This document shows positions 20,990 to 30,934 of a DNA stretch of 64,000 nt, piece after piece. A program made the position numbers and the translations under genes. How positions within the stretch are numbered: position 1 is the first letter of the stretch; every line of letters starts with the position of its first letter. Origin of the DNA: Tuctoria greenei (Eukaryota > Streptophyta > Magnoliopsida > Poales > Poaceae); contig JAYESD010000001.1 of the NCBI GenBank assembly GCA_036927565.1, forward strand, positions 250,013,097 through 250,077,096. The letters are read 5' to 3'. The notes under the pieces are model-generated. The model was not told where the DNA came from. It searched no databases and was given only the letters and a program-made list of their open reading frames with translations.

Positions 20990-22203
20990 ATGTAGAGGTG
21001 GCTCTTATGGTCGAACATCGCCCAACGCCATTCTTCTCAATGCTTGACAAGGAGCTTCTTTTCTATCTAGCACACATGGATCAACTTGCTCCTTTTAGGA
21101 GCCTTTAGTTTCATCGAACACTACGTCATGTGCTACTTCAACAAGTCTAGAGGTCTTGTTAAAGACACGATAGGCGTAGGAGTTCGAATCATAGCCAAGC
21201 AAGAAACATTCATTGGACTTCGAAGCGAACTTTGAAGTCCTAGGCTTCTTGTTCAAAATATAGCATTTAGAAACGAAGACTCAAAAATAAGAAATATTTG
21301 GCTTGTTACCCGTGAGTAGCTCATATGATGTCTTCTTGAGTAGTCGATGAAGGTAGAGTCGGTTTATGGCGTGGCAAGCGGTGTTAACCGCTTCTACCCA
21401 AAACCGATCTGAGGTCTTGTATTCATCGAGCATTGTTATCGCCATCTCTATGAGGGTTCGGTTATTCCTTTCGGCAACTCTGTTTTGTTGAGGGAAATAA
21501 GGTGCTAAAAACTCATGATTTATCCCTTCTTTGTCTAGGCACTCCTCAACTTGAGTGTTCTTGAACTCCGTGCCGTTGTCACTTCGTATGTTCTTGACCT
21601 TCAATGAGAACTCATTTTGGGCACGCTTGAGAAACTTATTGAGGGTTCCTTGAGTTTCTGTCTTATCATGCAAAAAGAAGACCCAAGTGAAGCACGAAAA
21701 GTCATCAACAATTATTAAGCCATATTCGTTACCGTCGATGCTTATGTAAGAAATTGGACCGAATAAGTCCATGTGAAGCAGCTCCAGCGGTCTTGTTGTA
21801 GTCATGACGTTCTTCGCAGGATGAGGTGCTCCAACTTTCTTCCCGGCTTGGCACGTGCTACAAGGCCTTTCTTTCTCAAAAACAACATCCTTCAAACCTC
21901 GGATGTGAGACGGTCACACCCTCATTAGTGAACAAGCAATTAAAACCTTTGTCACATAATTGAGATATGGACAGCAGGTTATAATCTAAGGAATCGACAT
22001 GTAACACATGAGAAAGAGTATGTTGAGATGATATATCAATTTTACCAGTACCGAGCACCTATCCTTGACTATTGTCCCCAAAATAGATGCCCTTGCTTGG
22101 ATCCTCATTTTCTTCATACTCAACGAACATCCTTCTTTCTCCGGTCATATGGTTGGTGCAACCACTGTCTAGCACCCATTTTGATCCACCGGAGGAATAT
22201 GCC
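20990..22203 (-). pseudogene. pol: Sirevirus A pol, protease and integrase
   Basis: Read on the minus strand, the pol part begins after the AG at 22203-22204. The protease start (a decayed GARQWLHQP frame equivalent to LDSGCTNHM) is frameshifted. The LGTGKIDISS...LLSISQLCDKG stretch is intact. Compared with copy C, about 188 bp are missing at 21908. This removes both zinc-binding His of the integrase HHCC finger and leaves CSTCQAGK. The integrase core keeps HMDLFGP, RSDNGTEF and NRVAERNN with D, D, E in place. The product cannot be functional. Confidence 0.85.
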
Positions 22204-22215
22204 TACAAAAACAAA

Positions 22216-24646
22216 TCATGCCCTTGTTTTAGGTACCCAAGCTTGCTTGGGTCCTTCGAGGTTAGTTACAAGAGATTTGGGCACCCACACATGAGTCTTG
22301 GTGTTCCCATGGTGTGGCCCAACATAATGAGCATAAATTTTACCAAAATATCTTCTCATTAGAACATAGGATGCATCGAAAGTCCTGAATAATATTTGTT
22401 GTTGTTTATGAACAGAACTAGTCCGGGAAACCAGACTTGTCCGGACGACCGAACTTGTCCGAGTAAGGACCGGACTAGTCCGGTTATTGTATGTGTTGAC
22501 TATCTTGGACTTATTAGCATTATTGGTCTTTATAGCTTGAGAGGAGTTTCCCCTCACAAAGGCAATGTTTTCCTTGTTATTTTTATGGTTTCTATCATAT
22601 TGCTTTTCACCATAAGAATACCCAATGTCATATTTGACATTAGGAGGTCTTGTGACCAAGTATGCACTATGTGCATATTTGATCTTCTCCTTTTCAAATA
22701 TGCCACTTTGGGAAGGATGCTTGTCCTTGGTAGTGGTTGACTTTTCCTTCAAGCTAGTGTCAATTTTTAGCACATGAACAAGTAATAGTAGCTTCAGTTT
22801 TAAGTGGTTGAGAGGGTGAGCTTGAAGAGGATGAGGGGTCACTTTGTTTGAGTGACTCAACTTGTACCTCAAGGATTTTGTTAACCTTGGATAGGTTAGC
22901 AAGTTCGTCCTTGATGGTGGTGTTTGAGTCGCTTAACTTTAAGCAAGCTTCCTTGCTTGAGGCTAAATCAAGTTCCAGTGACTTGCCTTGCTCCTTTTCA
23001 AGTTCGAGAAGTTTGTCAAGTTCAAGATATTCCTCTTTTTGGGAGATAATCATATCTTCTTGACAGTTGATTAACTTCTCCTTCTCAACAAGCTGATCAA
23101 GTAGAAATTTCATTTTCACAGCTGTTTTCTTATCTAAGCCAACGAGCATGTCTTCATTATCACTAGCAACTTCACTATCACTAGAATAAGAATGCAAGCA
23201 AGAGGATTTGTTTTTTTACCTTTCGTTTACCTTCCTTTGCCATGAGGCAACTGTCGTTGCCCTTCCATGTGCTGAGATTTGGGAAGAGGGTTGACTTCTT
23301 AGTTGTCTTCTCGATGGCTGTGCTAGCCATCTCCTCTTCCTCTTTGGATGAGGACTCATCATTTGAGTCCCACTCCTTTCCTATGTGCGCTTTTCTAGCT
23401 TGCTTCTTATTCTTGAAGAATTTCTTGGGTTGAGGCTTAGTTTCCTTGGTTTTCTTCTTGTTTTCTTCATACGGGCAGTCTACTATAAAGTGGTCATATT
23501 CACCATAGTTATAGCATGCCTGCCTCAACTTTGGTCTTGACTTATCTTTGTGTTTTCCTTCACTTGATTTCCCCCCTTGTCTTTTCTTCATCATTTTCTT
23601 GAATCTCTTCATAAAGAGGATCATGTCCTCTTCGTCAATGTCGCTGCTGTTGTCATCGTTGTCCTCTTCTTGTTGAGCTTCTCGAGCTTCTATAGACAAG
23701 GGCTTGCAAGTGTACTTCAAAGCAATCCCTTTCTTCTTTGCCGAGGTGAGGTCGACAATCTCTTTGACATGCTTTGCTTGCTTTTCCATCATCTCGAAAT
23801 TGATGATTTTCCCAAGCAGCTCATCCGGGGTCATTTTCTTGTACCCGGGGCTTTCTCTAATCATCGAGCACAAGGTGACGTTGCGAGGCATGAAAGCTCT
23901 AAGGATGAGCTTCACCACCTCGTGATCGTTCCACTTCTTGCTTCCGTATGCTCGAACCTTGTTGATGAGCGTCTTTAACTGGTTGTACATGTCTTGTGGC
24001 GACTCATCTTCTTCTATGGCGAATCTTCCCAATTCGCCTTCGATCATTTCGATCTTCGCTTCTCACATATGACGATCGCCTTCATGTGCGGTTTGCAATG
24101 TATCCCAGATTTCTTTCACAATCTCGAGCCTATCCACCTTGGTGAACTTGTCCCGACTTAGAGAGGATGTAATGACTGCTGCAGCTTGAACATTCCGATG
24201 AATTGCTTGCTCTTGACTTGGGGTAAGCTCTTCATCGTCGTCCAGGATATCTATCCTTGTACATACAATGTGCCATAAACTGGGATTGAGTGAGATTAAG
24301 TGCATTTTCATGTTCTGCCTCCACATTTAGTAGTCATTACCGTCGAAGTGTGGGGCTTTTCCTAGAGGAATAGATAAGTAATGGTTATTGTTAGAATTAA
24401 GACGATCGTAGTTAAAAGGATATCGGGAGTAGTCGGTGTGACTACCCCCCTTCTTCTTCTCGTCCTCGACCTTCACTTTCCCTTTCAAGAGAGCTTTCTT
24501 CCTTAGGAGCGCCTTGAGTTCAAGCTCTCCTCATCGTCATCCTCGAAGTCCTAGATAGCATCAAGGATCTTTTCCAATTTTTGAGCTTTTTCGTCTTCAA
24601 CCTTCTCTTGGTTGAGACTCTTGTGCACATCCTTCATGTCTGACAT
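22216..24646 (-). pseudogene. gag: Sirevirus A gag
   Basis: The start Met at 24646 (MSDMKDVHKSLNQEKVED) matches copies B and C. It keeps NDYSMWRQNMKMHL and MIEGELGRF. The zinc knuckle reads CYNYGEYDHFIVDC, so its second Cys has become Tyr. A C-terminal coiled coil follows (KKTAVKMKFLLDQLVEKEKL to VNKILEVQVESLKQS), as is usual for the long Gag of Sireviruses. Breaks include TGA at 24063, in the same place as in copy B, and frameshifts near 23190 and 22800. Between coiled coil and gag end, residues NRTSPVLTRTSSVVRTS are encoded by CGGACTAGTCCG-type palindromes (22405-22490). The frame ends with PKTRA and TGA at 22216-22218. Confidence 0.87.
22405..22490. repeat. palindrome cluster inside the gag of Sirevirus A
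   Basis: Four GGACTAGTCC/GGACTTGTCCG-type motifs lie within 85 bp and are read as RTSPV/RTSSV peptides on the minus strand. The corresponding place in copy C has none. Confidence 0.8.
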
Positions 24647-24683
24647 GTTCTCTTTGAGTGATTAGTCTCTTGCAAAGAGTCCG

Positions 24684-24695
24684 GCTCTAATACCA
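24684..24695 (-). other. primer binding site of Sirevirus A
   Basis: The minus strand reads TGGTATTAGAGC, one change from the initiator-Met tRNA site TGGTATCAGAGC. It lies next to the LTR end at 24698. Confidence 0.85.
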
Positions 24696-24697
24696 AT

Positions 24698-25508
24698 TGA
24701 ATGTGGCCTAGAGGGGGGTGAATATGCCTTTTTGTAATTTAGTCGGAACCTGCAACAGTTAACAAACTGATCAAAACCCGAGATATCGGACTAGTCTAGT
24801 GCAGTGCGGACTAGTCCGGTGCGTGCGGGCTAAATTGATCAAGTTCGATGAATGATTTCAATACAAGCGTAGTATGCAGTGGAATATAGTATGTAACTTG
24901 CAAGTATTGAGTCAATGAAGTTAAGTGTGGTGCAAATTAACTTTGATTTTAATGTTTTCACGTAAGATGGACAAATCAATCAAACCCTAGAATATGATAT
25001 GAGAAACTTAAGAACAAGTTTGACACACGATTTTTATCTCGTGGTTCGGTTCCCACAGAGGCAACCTACGTCCACGTTGAGGAGCCCACGAAAGGGCCAG
25101 GTCTTCACTGACCCTAACCTCGTCGAATCGCCACGAAGGCCAACTCTTCTTCCACTATCACAAAGGGGCAAATCACCAAGTTCAAGGGGACTTCTCACAA
25201 GTTGAGGGCTCCCCAAGATTACAATTCAAACACGACCAGGAACACACTTGTAAGATCAACAATGGAACAACAGGAGTGTGTTAGAGATCAAACCCAAGAG
25301 CTCAAACGTGTGGAATCGTGTCTCTCCTTTGATCCAAAGTGAATCCTCAAGGGGTTGAACTTTCTTGCATTGGATTGTGTGGAGAGATGTGTTTTCTAGG
25401 CTCTTGGAGGGTGTGATGGCGCAGGGGGTCGAGAGTTTTGATAGTTGGGCCATGCACATCTATTTATATTAGGGTTTTCAAAAGTTACCATTAGGGTTTT
25501 GAGGGTCC
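24698..25508 (-). repeat. 5' LTR of Sirevirus A, proximal part (R/U5 and TATA)
   Basis: It begins TGAATGTGGCC at 24698 (complement of an LTR end GGCCACATTCA). It contains a small palindrome group near 24785-24830 and the minus-strand TATA at about 25461-25469. It is interrupted at 25508 by Sirevirus B and resumes at 37369. Open frames here (for example 24999-25205) have no recognisable protein content. Confidence 0.85.
25504..25508. other. target-site duplication of Sirevirus B, left copy
   Basis: GGTCC precedes the 5' LTR of B, and AGTCC (37364-37368) follows its 3' LTR. The original site reads GGTCCGGACTAG, so B inserted inside a palindrome of the LTR of A. Confidence 0.8.
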
Positions 25509-25759
25509 TAAAACTGCATCTAGGAATCCCTTGTGAGTTTTGGTTGATTTATGACAAGCAAATGAGATCCTAACCACATTGTTGAGATGAGCACAGGTTC
25601 CAATGAGAGAATGAACAAAATGCCAAAAAGAAAGGAGAATGGGAAGCAATGCGGGAAAGACCTCAAGAACCAAGTGTAGTAGATCATTGTGTATGGAGTG
25701 TATTAAGGAATCACACCCCAAGAGCTCAAGCACAAATAATCTCACACATTGCACAAATT

Positions 25760-26310
25760 TATACAGGACCAGACTAGTCCGACTGACCCCGGACTAGTCC
25801 GATATCTTTTTGCACAAGATCGGACAAGTCCTCACAATGCGGACTTGTCCTCACAGTCCAGTTTTTCAAAGACTGAACTTGTCTGATATCACCATGGACT
25901 AGTCCGATATCTCTCTGACTAGAGTCGGACTAGTCCTCCCAAGTGTGGACTAGTCCCCCAAACACTTCACAAGTCACACAAAATCAGACAAATCTGATAA
26001 CACAACGGACTAGTATGATATCTTTCTGATGTCAATCGGACAAGTCCGATATTAGCACGGACTTGTCCGAAAACCCTCTGAACTAAATCGGACAAGTCTT
26101 CCAAGTGCGGACTTGTTCCCCAAATCCACTTAGGGTTTCACCTATCCGGACAAGTCCAATATTCATCGGACTAGTTCAAAGATTTCCAGAACCATAATCA
26201 GACAAGTTCGATCTTAGCCAGACAATTCCGATATTTTGGGACGCCTAGGGTTTCCTCCACGCAGCACACCGGACTAGTCCGGTGTCCACCACGGACTTGT
26301 CCGATCTTTC
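25760..26310. repeat. U3 palindrome cluster of Sirevirus B 5' LTR
   Basis: Repeated CGGACTAGTCCG, CGGACAAGTCC and CGGACTTGTCC motifs occur in alternating types, spaced by roughly 10-30 bp. They include the 41-bp composite unit at 25896-25936. Palindromic motifs of this kind in the LTR cis region are known from maize Sireviruses, with a different core. Confidence 0.9.
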
Positions 26311-26340
26311 TAAACCCTAAAAGTAACTTTTGGAAACCCC

Positions 26341-26350
26341 ATATAAATAG
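26341..26350 (+). promoter_or_regulatory. TATA box of Sirevirus B 5' LTR
   Basis: ATATAAATAG directly follows the palindrome cluster. The same box is at 36584-36593 in the 3' LTR. Confidence 0.75.
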
Positions 26351-27100
26351 GTGTGCACGACCCATCTTTCAACTCGCCAAACCCCCTGCACCGTCACACC
26401 TTCCAAGAGCCTAGAAAACACCTCTCTCCATGAAATCCAACACAATAAAGATCAATCCCTTGAGGATACACTTTTGATCATTGGAGAGACATGGTTCTTC
26501 ACTCATTGAGCTCTTGGTTTTATTCCCTAACACATTCCTATTGTTTTCATTGTGATCTTAAGAGTGTGTTCTTGGTGGTTTTCATATTGTAATCTTGGGG
26601 AGCCCTCAACTTGTGAGAAGGCTCCTTGAATTTGGTTATTTTCCCTTTGTGATTAGTGAAGAGGATTGGCCTCCGTGGCAATCCGACGAGGGTAGGGTTG
26701 GAGAAGACCCGATCCTTTTGTGGACTCCTCAATGTTGACATAGGTTTCCTCTGTGGGAACCGAACTACGGGATAAAGAGCTTGTGTTCTTTCTTTGCGCC
26801 CATTGTTCTTACACTTCATATATATCTAGGGTTTTAATTAATCTTGTTCACTTTACATTGAAACATTGAATATAAGATTAACTTGTGGTACATCCTAGTT
26901 CATAGTAGTGTGACACTTCAATTACAAGTATATTTCTGTTGCATACATCCTAGGATCAAGATAATTGATCAAATTTGATCAATCTAGTCGGTGCACACCG
27001 GACTAGTCCGATATCTCGGGATTTGATCTAGTTGTTTAGTGTTGCAGGTTCTGACAAAATTCAAAAAGGCATATTCACCCCTCCTCTAGGTCACATTCAA

Positions 27101-27113
27101 TTGGTATCAGAGC
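27101..27113 (+). other. primer binding site of Sirevirus B
   Basis: TTGGTATCAGAGC, two bases after the LTR end, complementary to initiator-Met tRNA. Confidence 0.92.
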
Positions 27114-27150
27114 AGGTTCTTCAAAAGGAGACTAATCGCTCGAAGAGATC

Positions 27151-29568
27151 ATGTTGGACATGAATGACGTACACAAGAGCATCAACCAAGAGAAGGTTGA
27201 AGAAGAAAAGAACCAAATTGTAGAGGCTCCTCGAGGCCATTCAAGACTTCGAGGATGACAATGAGGAGATGCTGGAACTCAAGGCGCTCCTAAGAAAGAA
27301 AACCCTCTCCAAGGGAAAAGTGAAGATTGAAGATGAGAAGAAGAAGAAGGGGAGTAGTCACACTGACTACTCCCGATATCCTTTTAATTATGGTCGCCTA
27401 AATTCTAACAACAATCATTATCTATCTGTTCCACTTGGAAAAGCCCCACACATTGACAGCAATGACTACTCAATGTGGAGGCAAAACATGAAAATGCATT
27501 TGATTTCTCTCAATCCAAGTTTGTGGCACATAGTATGCATAGGAATACATATCCCAGATGATGATGATGAGCTCACACCTAGCCAAGAGCAAGCGATCCA
27601 TCGAAATGCCCAAGCTGCTGCAGTCATCACCTCATCACACAATTGGGATGAGTTCACAAATGTGGATGGACTCGAGATCTCAAAGGAGATATGGGATATG
27701 TTGCAAACCGCACAAGAAAGCGATCGTCATGTGTGAGAAGCAAAGATCGAAATGATTGAAGGCGAGTTGGGAAGATTTTCCATCGAAGAAGATGAGTCGC
27801 CACAAGACATGTACAAACGACTAAAGATGCTCATAAACAAGGTGCGAGCATACGGAAGCAAGAAGTGGAACGACCACGAGGTGGTGAAGCTCATTCTTAG
27901 AGCTATCATGCCTTGCAATGTCACCTTGTGCTCGATGATACGAGAAAGCCCCGTGTACAAGAAGATGACCTCGGATGAGTTACTTGGGAAAATCATCAAC
28001 TTTGAGATGATGGAAAAGCAGGCCAAGCATGTTAAGGAGATTGTCGATCTCACCTCGGCAAAGAAGAAAGGCATCGCTTTGAAGTCCACTCTCAAGCCCG
28101 TGTCTAAAGAAGCTCGAGAAGCTCAACTAGAAGAAGACGGTGATGATGAGAGCAGCGACTTGGATGAAGATGACATGATACTATTCATGAAGAAATTCAA
28201 AAGAATGATAAAGAAAAGAGAAGGGGCTAAATCAAGTGAAGGAAAGTACAAGGAAAAATCAAGACCGAAGTTGAGGCGGGCATGTTATAATTGTGGTGAG
28301 TATGACCACTTTATAGTTGATTGCGCATATGAAGAGAACAAGAAGAAGACCAAGGAAACGAAGCCTCAACCCAAGAAATTCCTCAAGAAGAAGAAGCAAG
28401 CTGAACAAACACATCTAGGGAAGGAGTGGGACTCAAATGATAAGTCCTCATCCGAAGAAGAAGAGGAGATGGCTAGCATAGCCATCGAGAAGACATCCAA
28501 GAAGTCTACTCTCTTCCTGACTCTCGGCGCATGGAAGGGCAACAACACTTGCCTCATGGCAAAGGAAGGTATACGAAAGGTAACAACCAAATCCTCTTCC
28601 TTGCATTCCTATTCTAGTGACAGTGAAGCTGCTAGTGATAATGAAGACATGCTCATTGGCTTAGATAAGAAAACAAAAGCGAAAATAAAATTTCTACTTG
28701 ATCAGCTTGTTGAGAAGGAGAAGTTGATAAACCTTCAATAAGACATGATTATCTCCCAAAAGGAGGAATATGTTGAACTTGACAAGCTTCTAGAACATGA
28801 AAAGGAGCAAAGCAAGTCACTAGAGCTCGAATTAGCTTCAAGCAAGGAAGCTTGCTTGGAGTTAAACGACTCAAATGCTACAATCAAGGACAAACTTGCT
28901 AACCTAATCAAGGTTAACAAGATCCTTGAGGTACAAGTTGAGTCACTCAAGCAAATTGACCCTTCATCCTCTTCAAGCTCGACTTCTCAACACCTTAAAA
29001 CTGAGGCTATTATTACTTGTTCATGTGGTAAAATTGACACAGCTTGAAAGACAAGTCAACCTCTACCAAGGATAAGCATCCTGCCCAAAGTGGCATATTT
29101 GACAAGGAGAAGGTCAAATATGCACGTAGTGCATACTTGGCCACAAGACCTCCTAATGTCAAATATGGCATTGGGTATTCCTATGGTGGAAAGCAAAATG
29201 CTAGAAGCCATAAGAATAACAAGGAAAGCATTGCCTTTGTAAAGGGAAGACCCTCTCAAACTGGAAAGTCCAAAGTTAACACATCCAACACATATGATCA
29301 CCGGACTAGTCCGGTTAGGACACGAACAAGTCGGGTCCTCTGGACAAGTAAGATCTCCAAGACTAGTTCTGTCTATAAACAACAATAGTTGCTATTCAGA
29401 ACTTTCGATGCATCTTATGTTTTAATGAGAAGTAATATTGGTACGATTTATGCTCATTATGTTGGGCCACACCATGGGAACACTAAATCTCATGTGTGGG
29501 TGCCCAAATCCCTTGTGACTAACCTCAAAGGACCCAAGAAAGCTTGGGTACCTAAAACCAAGGCTTGA
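27151..29568 (+). pseudogene. gag: Sirevirus B gag
   Basis: The start MLDMNDVHKSINQEKVEEE at 27151 shifts frame before 27269. The main frame then carries NDYSMWRQNMKMHL and MIEGELGRFSIEEDESPQDMY. An intact CCHC knuckle follows (CYNCGEYDHFIVDC, about 28285-28330). Next come acidic and basic stretches and a C-terminal coiled coil (28660-28960). Stops occur at 27734-27736 (shared in position with copy A), 28739-28741 and 29386-29388, with a frame change near 29045. A palindrome block at 29298-29375 encodes HRTSPVRTRTSRVLWTS. Gag ends PKTKA and TGA at 29566-29568. Confidence 0.9.
29298..29375. repeat. palindrome block inside the gag of Sirevirus B
   Basis: It starts with a perfect 16-bp palindrome ACCGGACTAGTCCGGT (29300-29315), followed by degenerate ACGAACAAGTCGGG and GGACAAGTAAG motifs. 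It is read in frame as RTSP-type peptide. Confidence 0.85.
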
Positions 29569-29581
29569 TTTGTTGTTGTAG
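29569..29581 (+). promoter_or_regulatory. possible splice acceptor at the gag/pol border of Sirevirus B
   Basis: Directly after the gag stop comes TTTGTTGTTGTAG, then the pol frame GCCTATTCC. The same T-rich tract plus AG sits at this point in copies A (22203-22215) and C (54375-54388), with lengths 13, 13 and 14. Confidence 0.45.
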
Positions 29582-30934
29582 GCCTATTCCTCTGGTGGAT
29601 CCAAATGGGTGCTAGACAGTGGTTGCACCAACCATATGACCAGAGAAAGAAGGATGTTCGTTGAGTATGAAGAAAATGAGGATCCAAGCAAGGGCATCTA
29701 TTTTGGAGACAATAGTCAAGGAAAGGTGCTCGGTACCGGTAAAATTTTCATATCATCTCAACATACTCTTTCTCATGTGTTACATGTTGATTCCTTATAT
29801 TATAACCTGTTGTCCATATCTCAATTATGTGACAAAGGTTATAATTGCTTGTTCACTAATGAGGGTGTGACCGTCTCTAGAAGGAGTGATGGTTCCATTG
29901 CATTCAAGGGTATGTTAAAGGGAAATATTTACCTTGTTGACTTCAACCAAGATAAAGTCGAACTTGACACGTGTTTGATTGCAAAGACCAACATGGGTTG
30001 GATGTGGCATAGACGGCTAGCGCATGTTGGTATGAGGAATCTTCAAAAACTCATCAAGGGCAATCACATCCGAGGTTTGAAGGATGTTGTTTTTGAGAAA
30101 TACAGGCCTTGTAGCGCGTGCCAAGCCGGGAAGCAAGTTGGAGCACCTCATCTCGCGAAGAATGTCATTACCACAACAAGACCGCTCGAGCTACTCCACA
30201 TGGACTTATTCGGTCCAATTGCTTACATAAGCATCGGCGGTAACAAATATGGCTTAGTAGTTGTTGATGATTTTTCTCGCTTCACTTGGGTTTTCTTTTT
30301 ACATGATAAGACAGAAACACAAGGAACACTCAAGAAGTTCTTCAAACGAGCCCAAAATGAGTTTTCATTGACAATCAAGAACATTCGAAGCGACAATGGC
30401 ACGGAGTTCAAGAACACACAAGTTGAGGAGTACCTAGACAAAGAAGGCATAAAGCATGAGTTTTCTGCACCTTACTCCCCTCAACAAAACGGAGTTGCCG
30501 AAAGGAAGAACCGAACCCTCATAGAGATGGCGAGAACAATGCTCGATGAATACAAGACCTCCAATCGGTTTTGGGCGGAAGCGGTTAACACCGCTTGCCA
30601 CGCCATAAACCGACTCTATCTTCATTGACTACTCAAGAAGACATCATATGAGCTACTCACCGGTAACAGGCCTAATATTTCATATTTTTGAGTTTTCGGT
30701 TCTAAATGCTATATTTTGAATAAGAAGCCTAGGACTTCAAAGTTTGCTTCGAAGTCTGATGAAGGTGTCTTGCTTGGTTATGATTCGAACTCTTACGCCT
30801 ATCGTGTCTTCAACAAGACCTCTGGACTTGTTGAAGTAGCACGTGACGTAGTGTTCGATGAAACTAACAGCACCCAAAAGGAGCAAGTCGATTCATGTGT
30901 GATAGAAAGAGAAGAAGCTCTTGCCAAGCACTGA
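29582..30934 (+). pseudogene. pol: Sirevirus B pol, protease and integrase
   Basis: The long frame starts with WVLDSGCTNHMTRERRMF, the aspartic protease active site DSG. It passes through GKVLGTGKIFISSQH and the integrase HHCC finger (MWHRRLAHVGMRN, CSACQAGK). It reaches the core with HMDLFGPIAY, RSDNGTEFKN and QNGVAERKNR, the D, D, E triad. A stop at 30626-30628 interrupts LYLH*LLKKTSYELL and another stop follows ISYF (near 30690). The same frame continues with KFASKSDEGVLLGYDSNSYAYRVFN to 30934. Confidence 0.92.

Larger units (their letters stand above)
25509..27099 (+). repeat. 5' LTR of Sirevirus B
   Basis: It runs from TAAAACTGCATCTAGG (first bases mutated from TGAAAGTGCATC) to GGTCACATTCA, 1591 bp. 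The primer site follows. The U3 has a dense palindrome cluster (25760-26310) ending about 40 bp before the TATA box ATATAAATAG (26341-26350). One further perfect CGGACTAGTCCG lies near the LTR end (26999-27010). The 3' LTR copy is at 35748-37363. Confidence 0.92.

Noticed and set aside
24999..25216. Small ORFs on both strands in the LTR of Sirevirus A (and relatives at 26547-26819 and 36791-36976)
   Set aside because: They lie in the R/U5 part of the LTR, recur only because LTRs recur, and have no recognisable protein features.
25760..26310. CRISPR-like array
   Set aside because: The repeats are short palindromes with irregular 10-30 bp spacing inside plant LTRs. There are no cas genes and no regular spacers.
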